Origin: an uncultured Bacteroidales bacterium
Lineage (GTDB): Bacteria; Bacteroidota; Bacteroidia; Bacteroidales; UBA932
Direction: 5' to 3'
Assembly: GCA_947588835.1 (NCBI GenBank)
Contig: CANPZS010000017.1
Location: 1-40,006, forward strand
Length of the DNA stretch: 40,006 bases
This document shows, piece by piece, positions 34,333-40,006 of this stretch. The translations under genes were made by a program, and so were the position numbers. The notes beneath the pieces were generated by a model. That model saw only the letters and a program-made list of their open reading frames with translations, made no database searches and was not told the origin of the DNA. Position 1 is the first letter of the stretch; each line of letters opens with the position of its first letter.

Positions 34333-34371
34333 TAACTCACGAAGCGCATGACGTATTTATCATTGTCCGGC

Positions 34372-34825
34372 ATGAAAACATTCTTCAGACCATTTTATGC
34401 TGTTGCCGTGACAATTGCCGCTGTTGCAGCAACGGTATCTCAGGTCTCTTGATGTAGAGGCGGAGAACCTTTCGTATGCAGATTCTTTAAATATCGAACA
34501 ATATAATTTGTTTCAGGCTCATTCCGCCGTAAAGGCGGATGACGGCTGGCTCATTGTGTCGTCATCGGCAGGCGACTATAATTTATTGTTTATAAACCTA
34601 TCCGGGCCGGATGCCATAAGTGCGTTTCATGGCATTGACGCAGATGACGAAAATGTCTACGTGATTTATTCCGGGCATAAGATAAGGAATGATGTCTTGC
34701 CGTCAAATGAATGCAGGCACTTCATCGTATACGACGGGGACACGTTATGGTGCGCAAGCGAATATCCTGAAAGCTGCGTGTACAGGTTTGAGTTGCCGAA
34801 TTTTTTTGAAAAAAAATATAGATAA
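34372..34825 (+). pseudogene. degraded propeller lipoprotein, copy 2
   Basis: ATG 34372 encodes a signal-like start (MKTFFRPFYAVAVTIAAVAA) that runs into TGA at 34450. The propeller frame resumes one base off, with SLNIEQYNLFQAHSAVKADD matching copy 1. It then jumps from GDYNLLFINL straight to AFHGIDADDENVYVIYSGH, losing about 210 residues found in copy 1. A second loss of 63 nt (in frame) removes the WDGNPVKRYIL blade segment at a shared GAC. The remaining 3' DNA is nearly identical to 32400-32625. This is a recent duplicate or converted copy that has decayed. Confidence 0.75.
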
Positions 34826-34874
34826 AAAGCATTACTTTTGCTAATGCCAGAATTTATATCGGCTATAGCCGATA
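34805..34874 (+). promoter_or_regulatory. promoter and 18-bp palindrome upstream of the O-antigen-ligase-like gene
   Basis: TACTTTTG (34833-34840) is a -7 element; TTTG at 34805-34808 is a -33 candidate with a long 24-nt spacer. TATCGGCTATAGCCGATA (34857-34874) is a perfect 18-bp palindrome 16 nt downstream of the -7 element, where a repressor would block transcription. No regulator gene lies next to it. Confidence 0.45.
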
Positions 34875-34960
34875 ACCTGTCCGGAATATTGCCTCAGATG
34901 CTTTGTACCACATAAAATGCGTCATGCAAGGAAAGCGGAGCAGGATATTCACCTATCAGG

Positions 34961-36531
34961 ATGGAAAGCCAAAACGGTATTGACAATATGAATAGATATC
35001 CAATGAAGGCCCACCATATAGTATCAGCGGCTTTATGGCTGGCTGAAGCTGCCGCTTTAGCCCTGATGCTTAAGCATGTTTCTGAAACAGGAGACACATC
35101 TTATCATACCTATGCCCTATATAAGGATATTGTATTGGCATTCATCATTTCATTACCGGTATTAGTAATGAATATAAGGAAAATAATATGGGGTCCTACA
35201 GATATGCTCATCCTGTCTCTTGCAGGCATATATCTTGTATATGCTATTATAAACCAAAACATTGCTGCAAGTACAGCCCTGCAGGAGGCATTCCCATACG
35301 CGTTGCTCTATTTCTGCATCAGAATCTTCATCTGTTCCGGAAAAGGCATTTCCGCTGCATATCTTGTAATTCTTCTGAGCTTATGGTCATGCTGCGAATC
35401 CGCGCAGGATGGCTTGGCCTTTGTTTCGCACTGCTGCTGTTTGTTTGTATAGAAGAAAAAGCCATAAATTGGTTCAAACAGCATAAGACAGCAACAATAA
35501 TACTCCCTTTCGCTGTTGCAATTGCATTTACGGGTGCTTTCCTCATGAAAAAAGATTCGGCTTTGGGAAGATTGCATATATGGAACATGGAAATACACGC
35601 AATCGCTTCTGCACCGCTCATCGGCAATGGCCCCGGAATGGCGCTCGGAGCATACGGAAAAGCTCAGGAAGCATACTTTCGAGATGAAACCCGCCAATCA
35701 TGGGAAACAAGAGTCGCAGGATGCCCGGAATATGCATTCAACGAATATCTGAAAATAGGGATGGAGACAGGCATGCCAGGACTGCTACTCATTGTGTCCA
35801 TATCAATCGTAGCTCTGATAACTTTGCTGAAAACCAATAGCATCTTTGCATACGGATTGACAGCTGCCCTGATTTTCGCATTCTTCTCGTACCCTCTTTC
35901 TGTAAAGCAGTTGACCGTACTGTACACAATCCTTTTCGGGGTATCTGAGCATTATGGAAGAATGGGAGAAAAGCCCGCGGAGAAAAGATACAGACCATTC
36001 AGATATTGCTTGTCAGTATTGTTGGCTTCTGTCCTTTTGTCTGCCATGCTTCCGATGGGGCATATATTCTCAGACAGACAGGACTCCGCTGAACTCTGGT
36101 CCATGTCCCGGCATTGGACGGGTACAGGTTTTTATGAGGAAGCAGCAGAAGATTTAGAGAAAATATATCCTGAAATGTCCTGGAACTACCGTTATCTTTA
36201 CGATTATGGTTACGCACTTCGCAAAATTGGGAATTACGGCAAAAGCACAGAAGTTCTACTCAAGGGAGCTGAATTGTCTTCCGATCCTATGTTCCATAAC
36301 ATAATCGGAAGAAACTACGAATCCACCGGCCTATACAAAGAAGCAGAGAGGGAATACCTCGTATCACATTATATGGTACCATGCCGGCTGTATCCTATGG
36401 TCCTCCTGTTCGAATTGTATTCAGGAACAGGTCAGATAGAAAAAGCCGAAAATACAAGAAGAACTATCATGAATATGCCTGTCAACCCGAAAAACAAGAC
36501 TATGACGGAACTGAAAGAAAGAATTGAATAA
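34961..36531 (+). pseudogene. O-antigen-ligase-like membrane protein with TPR tail, internally deleted and frameshifted
   Basis: The first part (34961 to about 35390) encodes four or five membrane segments ending in AAYLVILLSLW. The second part, in another frame, starts near RIRAGWLGLCFALLLF and includes the Wzy/ligase-type SALGRLHIWNMEI, APLIGNGPGMALGAYGKAQ and CPEYAFNEYLKIG. It then has further membrane segments and TPR-like repeats (YGYALRKIGNYGKSTEVLLK). Relatives of this type near NVEALA genes have about 100 more residues between the two parts, including an SNH...TGSFFNPGPYGGYLA region. So a deletion around 35390 plus a frameshift have broken the gene. Related proteins attach or polymerise surface glycans; here the role is unknown and probably lost. 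Confidence 0.7.
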
Positions 36532-36534
36532 TAA

Positions 36535-36563
36535 TTTTCGTACTAATTTTTTTTTCGTACTAA
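36535..36563. repeat. tandem pair of TTTTCGTACTAA
   Basis: Two exact 12-nt copies (36535-36546 and 36552-36563) are spaced 17 nt start to start. They end just before the -33 box of the next gene, a good position for a regulator site. Confidence 0.45.
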
Positions 36564-36566
36564 ACA

Positions 36567-36598
36567 TTTGATTGTCAAAGAAAATATATATATATTTG
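36567..36598 (+). promoter_or_regulatory. promoter of the redoxin-NVEALA operon
   Basis: TTTG (36567-36570), a 20-nt spacer and TATATTTG (36591-36598) make a full consensus promoter. The first ATG is 26 nt downstream at 36624. Confidence 0.7.
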
Positions 36599-36623
36599 CT
36601 ACTGCGAAAACATAATTAGTATC

Positions 36624-37181
36624 ATGAATAATATAAAAATATTCGTACTGATTGTCATGTTTGCAATGACTTCCTGTGCCGAACATCAAATAGCCAGAAC
36701 GCTCAAGAATTTCCGGACATCCACCATCACTTTGCCGGAAGACCTGCAGAAAATTCATCATAGGAGCCAGACCACAATTGAAGGAAGCGACACCGGGATA
36801 CCTGTCATGATTATGTACCATGACTCGTTGGAGTGCAGTTCATGCAGAATCAGTCACCTTATTGATCTGCTTGACCTTTATGAGCTCGCAGACTCTCTTG
36901 GGACATTCAAGGTCATGACCATTTTCTCTCCGCGTGAGGATGAATATGACGAGTTGCTGACAAAACTTATTGTCAACAATTTCGAGTATCCGATCTACAT
37001 TGATTTCAGCGGTTCGTTCAGACAGCGGAACAAAGCCATTCCGGAGGACCGGAGATTCCACAGCTTCCTCATCAACAGTTCCGGACAGCCTGTCTTCGTC
37101 GGCGATCCGACAGCAAGCGACCAGTTATGGTCGCTCTTTCTCAAATCACTTGAAGATATCGGAAAAGACTGCCAGAAATGA
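36624..37181 (+). CDS. thioredoxin-fold lipoprotein with CSSC motif
   Basis: The 185-residue product has a lipoprotein signal with MTSC (C18), then a domain resembling the thioredoxin-like lipoproteins that accompany NVEALA and propeller genes in Bacteroides. Marks are IMYHDSLECSSCRISHLIDL with C71-S-S-C74 at the start of a helix, YPIYIDFSGSF and the IPEDRRFHSFLINSSGQPV segment with the cis-proline-side strand. It could reduce or shuffle disulfides in the envelope. The next gene downstream encodes a four-cysteine peptide, a natural candidate substrate; that link is inference. The promoter is strong and it appears intact. Confidence 0.7.
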   Translation: MNNIKIFVLIVMFAMTSCAEHQIARTLKNFRTSTITLPEDLQKIHHRSQTTIEGSDTGIPVMIMYHDSLECSSCRISHLIDLLDLYELADSLGTFKVMTIFSPREDEYDELLTKLIVNNFEYPIYIDFSGSFRQRNKAIPEDRRFHSFLINSSGQPVFVGDPTASDQLWSLFLKSLEDIGKDCQK

Positions 37182-37220
37182 CAGTCAAGTTTAATATTTA
37201 TTATTAACAATTAATTCTTT

Positions 37221-37351
37221 AACTCATGAAAAAGAAAATGATTTTCGCTGCAATAGCCGTATTCATGGCAGCAGCTGTTTCCGCTTTCGCCTATGTCAGC
37301 AGTGAAAGGGAGTCAATGGATGAACTGTTCAACGCCAATGTGGAGGCGCTG
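37221..37351 (+). repeat. direct repeat of the NVEALA leader, copy A
   Basis: This stretch is repeated at 38520-38650 with about four differences in the 126 coding nt. Homology stops sharply at codon 42. The two copies are 1,299 nt apart, exactly one peptide-propeller unit. Confidence 0.85.
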
Positions 37352-37489
37352 GTAGATACAGAAACCGGTAATTGCGGGTTCGCTGCATACGAATACGATG
37401 ATGATTGGTATGAAGACAGTAAATATTTTCGGAGATGTGGTAACTGTGAATGGGTAAAAGGCAGTAATCCTCGTTATACTAACTGTTAA
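37226..37489 (+). CDS. NVEALA-family precursor peptide 1
   Basis: The 87-residue product has a signal peptide (hydrophobic 5-22, likely cut after SAFA), a 20-residue pro-region ending in NVEAL (38-42), and a 45-residue C-terminal peptide. The last part is acidic and aromatic with four cysteines, C-x20-C-x2-C-x12-C, ending in cysteine. The NVEALA family is found in Bacteroidales and its function is not established. The first 126 nt are almost identical to peptide 2 at 38525, while the rest is unrelated. It is followed after 4 nt by a propeller lipoprotein and preceded by the thioredoxin-fold lipoprotein. Confidence 0.85.
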   Translation: MKKKMIFAAIAVFMAAAVSAFAYVSSERESMDELFNANVEALVDTETGNCGFAAYEYDDDWYEDSKYFRRCGNCEWVKGSNPRYTNC

Positions 37490-37493
37490 ACCC

Positions 37494-38519
37494 ATGAAAC
37501 GACCTCTATATACTCTGCTTGCTGTCTCTGCTGTCCTGGCCTCATGCCAGGGCGGCAGGGGTACGGATAAAACGATTGACATCACGGAAGTCAGGACAGA
37601 ACGGCTGGAAGCAGACTCCCTTAATGCCGGTGACCTTCTTCTTGCACCAAGGAAGATATTCACTGTCGGAAAAAGGCTCGCAGTGCTGGAGGACAAGGAT
37701 GCAGAAGGGTTCATACATTTCTTCGATGCAGAAGGGAAATTCCTGGGAAAATACGGGACTGTCGGAAATGCAGGAGAGGACTATATCCTTCCGAATGTAT
37801 TCGCCTGCGGGGAAAGTCTGCTTGCCGTATCCATGGACGGAAGCTTTTGCGTTGTCAGCTACGGGGAAGACGGGCCTGCTGCAGGGGAAAGGCAGTATCC
37901 GGACGACAGGAAACTGTGTATGGGGCCAAACTTCATGGCCATAGCCAAAGACTCATCACTCATAATAGAGAGTTCGTCTTCCGAGGACATGATTACGGTC
38001 ATCACGAAAGACGGATCAGCCTATGGATACAGCTACTACCCTATAGAACCCCCTGACGGCATTCCGGAGTTTCTTATGAAAACTGTTATCTCATCATGCT
38101 CATACGCGGTGACATTCGGAGGAGACACTGTCTTCACTGCATTCAAATATTACCCTGCAGCAGGTACGGCAACGGTCAAAGGGGAGAAGACGGGGAATGT
38201 ATGGCTGCAGACGGACAGGCATAACAATTTCAGAATCAGGGATGGTGTACCGTATTATGAGAATCCCGTATTGTTCTATACATATTCCTCATCTTCCGAA
38301 AAGTATTTCTATGCCCTGTTCCAGAATGGGAGAAAGGACAGGCTGGAACAGGAGGGGACGTCCGAGATCCACAGGTTTACAAGAAATGGTGAACTTGTGG
38401 ACAGGTTCATATTGGACAGGAGGATATATCACTTTTCCGTCAGCAGCGATGATTCAAGACTGTTTGCTTTGGGGATTGACGGCGACCTCATGCCGGAAAT
38501 ATATTCATACAACATATGA
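37494..38519 (+). CDS. six-bladed beta-propeller lipoprotein, copy 3
   Basis: The 341-residue product has a lipoprotein signal with LASC (C18) and six strand-rich blades of the TolB-like type (AEGFIHFFDAEGKFLGKYG, EIHRFTRNGELVDRFIL as clear blades near both ends). It is intact and differs strongly from copy 1. It follows NVEALA peptide 1 by 4 nt and its stop overlaps the in-frame ATG at 38516, so peptide 2 is probably translated from the same message. A role as receptor or surface partner for the peptide is suggested only by the gene order. Confidence 0.75.
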   Translation: MKRPLYTLLAVSAVLASCQGGRGTDKTIDITEVRTERLEADSLNAGDLLLAPRKIFTVGKRLAVLEDKDAEGFIHFFDAEGKFLGKYGTVGNAGEDYILPNVFACGESLLAVSMDGSFCVVSYGEDGPAAGERQYPDDRKLCMGPNFMAIAKDSSLIIESSSSEDMITVITKDGSAYGYSYYPIEPPDGIPEFLMKTVISSCSYAVTFGGDTVFTAFKYYPAAGTATVKGEKTGNVWLQTDRHNNFRIRDGVPYYENPVLFYTYSSSSEKYFYALFQNGRKDRLEQEGTSEIHRFTRNGELVDRFILDRRIYHFSVSSDDSRLFALGIDGDLMPEIYSYNI

Positions 38520-38650
38520 AACTCATGAAAAAGAAAATGATTTTCGCTGCAACAGCCGCATTCACGGCGGCAGCTGTTTCCGCTTTCGCCTATGTCAGCA
38601 GTGAAAGGGAGTCAATGGATGAACTGTTCAACGCCAATGTGGAGGCGCTG
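38520..38650 (+). repeat. direct repeat of the NVEALA leader, copy B
   Basis: Second copy of the repeat at 37221-37351. Recombination between the copies would remove or duplicate one peptide-propeller unit. Confidence 0.85.
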
Positions 38651-38791
38651 AACAAAAATGAAAGCGGAGGCAAAGTTTGTTATAACTCAATCACAAGTTC
38701 TGACGGCCAGCAGGTAAATTATTGTCCATTATGTACATTTATTCCGGGCAAACCTCACTTCTGGTCTCCTGATCATACATGCAGTAAATAA
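38525..38791 (+). CDS. NVEALA-family precursor peptide 2
   Basis: The 88-residue product has the same signal and pro-region as peptide 1, ending in NVEAL at 38-42. Its 46-residue C-terminal peptide is unrelated in sequence but keeps four cysteines, C-x14-C-x2-C-x15-C, with CPLC in the middle. I chose ATG 38525 by match to peptide 1; ATG 38516 in the same frame overlaps the previous stop. The next propeller gene starts 10 nt later. The leader is conserved and the cargo is not, so the mature part is probably under different selection. Confidence 0.85.
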   Translation: MKKKMIFAATAAFTAAAVSAFAYVSSERESMDELFNANVEALNKNESGGKVCYNSITSSDGQQVNYCPLCTFIPGKPHFWSPDHTCSK

Positions 38792-38801
38792 ACTTTGCAA
38801 T

Positions 38802-39496
38802 ATGCTTAAAAGAACAGTTCTGATAATCTTATCGGTGGTCTGTTGTTCGGCGTGCCGTCATTCGGCACCCCAGTTGCCGTTTGATGATATTGTTTATGTG
38901 AAAGCCTTTCCGTATTCATATGAATTGGAAGAAGGCACGGTAATTGATTTCGGCAAGATCGGAGTCCAGGACCTGATGTTGTGCGATAGCTTGCTGCTTC
39001 TTTCTTCGCAAAATCAGAATGGGTTAATTTCATGTATAAAAAGGACAAAGATATGGTGGTAGAAGCGTCATTGATGCTTAACACCATATATCTCTACTCT
39101 CTCGAATCTCAATTTGAAAGGACTATATGCTACGGAAGTAAGGTTGATAATATAAACGATGTTTTCCATAACGGGAGGACTCGTCTCAGGTCAACATTTA
39201 CCAGAGTGAATGTGTATGATGATTTCTTTGCCGTCATGTATGACGGCGGCAAGATGTATAAAGAACTGAGACTTGTCAAAAATAATTCTAAAATATTTAT
39301 CTTTGACTGGAACGGGAATCCTATTGCGGAATTGAACTTGCCGTGTCTGGCTGATGTGTTTGACATTGATGTCAGGAACGGGATATTGCTTACACTTGAC
39401 AGAGAAAGCGAAACAATAAGGAAATACGATATCCCGGAGATACTGAAAGAGCTGAATGACTCGGCCGTCTCCGCTTCAGGGCCTGTTGGCAAATGA
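38802..39496 (+). pseudogene. propeller lipoprotein, copy 4, frameshifted and shortened
   Basis: ATG 38802 gives a lipoprotein start (SVVCCSAC, C18) and about 75 residues resembling the first blade, then goes off frame and stops at 39062. The frame resumes near 39032 with YKKDKDMVVEASLMLN and ends with propeller-like IFIFDWNGNPIAELNL and a final blade. The total of about 228 residues is well short of the 340-350 of copies 1 and 3, so about 100 residues were lost with the frameshift. It pairs with NVEALA peptide 2 in the same order as copy 3 pairs with peptide 1. Confidence 0.7.
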
Positions 39497-39506
39497 TTTC
39501 GAATAT

Positions 39507-39947
39507 ATGAGAGGATTCTGGAAATTAACCGCATTCTTGCTTGTCATTCCGGGAGCATGTACCCGGAATGGCAATATATTTGACGCCCCGGTGGCATTGT
39601 CCAAAGCTGATGTCACATGTTCAATTCAAGGGCATGAAATTCAGCCCCAAACCCCGTTGCCCATAGGGATTTCAGCAATTCATATATGTGATTCTGTAAT
39701 GATGCTGAAGACATCAAATTCTGCTTCCGGATTCCAGATTCATGCCTTGTCCTTATCCGATTTTGCCGATCTCGGACATTATCTCACTAAAGGAAGAGGG
39801 GCGGGAGAACTTATTACGCCTATAATTAAAAATGACGGCAAGGATGAAAACGGCGATGAAAACATAGCTTTATTTGATTTGAGTTCATGCTCAATGTTTT
39901 ATTTTAATCTGTCAGAATCCATCAAAAAAAATAAGAAGCTGTTTTGA
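39507..39947 (+). CDS. propeller lipoprotein, copy 5, N-terminal part
   Basis: ATG 39507 opens a lipoprotein signal (VIPGAC, C18). The following 125 residues include HYLTKGRGAGELITP, matching the RKGRGPGE turn of copy 1, and ALFDLSSCSMFYFNL of a blade. The frame stops at TGA 39945-39947. A different frame stays open from 39935 to the window end and reads KLYKKSVKHNLDAG and on, which could be the continuation. Another frameshift is therefore likely, but the gene runs off the window and this cannot be settled. A run of eight A lies at 39924-39931, close to the break. Confidence 0.6.
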   Translation: MRGFWKLTAFLLVIPGACTRNGNIFDAPVALSKADVTCSIQGHEIQPQTPLPIGISAIHICDSVMMLKTSNSASGFQIHALSLSDFADLGHYLTKGRGAGELITPIIKNDGKDENGDENIALFDLSSCSMFYFNLSESIKKNKKLF

Positions 39948-40006
39948 AATTATACAAAAAATCTGTTAAGCATAATCTGGACGCAGGCCAGCTGGACCAT
40001 AGCCTC

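Noticed and set aside
37226..37489. NVEALA peptide as a double-glycine leader bacteriocin
   Set aside because: The leader has a signal-peptidase-type hydrophobic core and no GG site before the cargo, and no peptidase-containing ABC exporter is nearby.
39924..39931. A8 tract as a simple phase switch of propeller copy 5
   Set aside because: Losing or gaining one A leads quickly to other stops, so a single slip does not restore a long frame within the window.
1..40006. CRISPR arrays, tRNA or rRNA genes, intact insertion sequences
   Set aside because: No spaced short repeats, cloverleaf sequences, rRNA stretches or transposase motifs were seen on reading; a weak tRNA could still be missed by eye.

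Overview
The window comes from a Bacteroidales chromosome. The evidence is the many promoters of the Bacteroidetes form (TTTG, about 19-21 nt, TAnnTTTG), a SusC/SusD pair, an Rpb6-type omega subunit, BamA/BamD/Skp genes of Bacteroidetes type, an RteC-like regulator and NVEALA peptides. The family cannot be fixed by eye. I saw no rRNA, tRNA, CRISPR array or intact insertion sequence.

Layout. (1) 1-2330 is accessory DNA and looks like an element remnant: an rteC-like gene with an aberrant C-terminus, a frameshifted small ORF behind a good promoter, and a NERD nuclease-domain protein. (2) 2394-25758 is mostly core. A minus-strand operon carries a Fur-like regulator, a NigD-like lipoprotein, a Y-family polymerase and a YolD-like protein. 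It is followed by trxB, bamD, the omega gene and recN on the plus strand. A LysM/receptor-fold protein, a glycosyltransferase, a Skp-like lipoprotein and pdxJ follow on the minus strand. Then come nadK, uppS, bamA and skp, and finally korA, korB, gdhA, an SLC13 carrier and a porin. The last five meet around 2-oxoglutarate and dicarboxylates. (3) 25881-31400 is an orphan SusC/SusD pair with its own promoter and terminator and a different codon habit. Its SusC signal peptide is separated from the barrel by a nine-G tract that puts the gene out of frame. (4) 31572-40006 is a variable island of lower GC. It holds six-bladed-propeller lipoproteins (one intact, then another intact, and three broken or cut copies), an inserted hipBA pair, a broken O-antigen-ligase-like/TPR gene, a thioredoxin-fold lipoprotein and two NVEALA precursor peptides.

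The most notable parts are the NVEALA/propeller island and the G-tract SusC. The two NVEALA genes have nearly identical leaders (about 4 differences in 126 nt) joined to unrelated C-terminal peptides that keep a four-cysteine pattern with a central CxxC. Each is followed directly by a propeller lipoprotein, and a thioredoxin-fold lipoprotein with a CxxC lies just upstream. This looks like a leader-plus-variable-cargo secreted peptide system. Its function is not established by the sequence.
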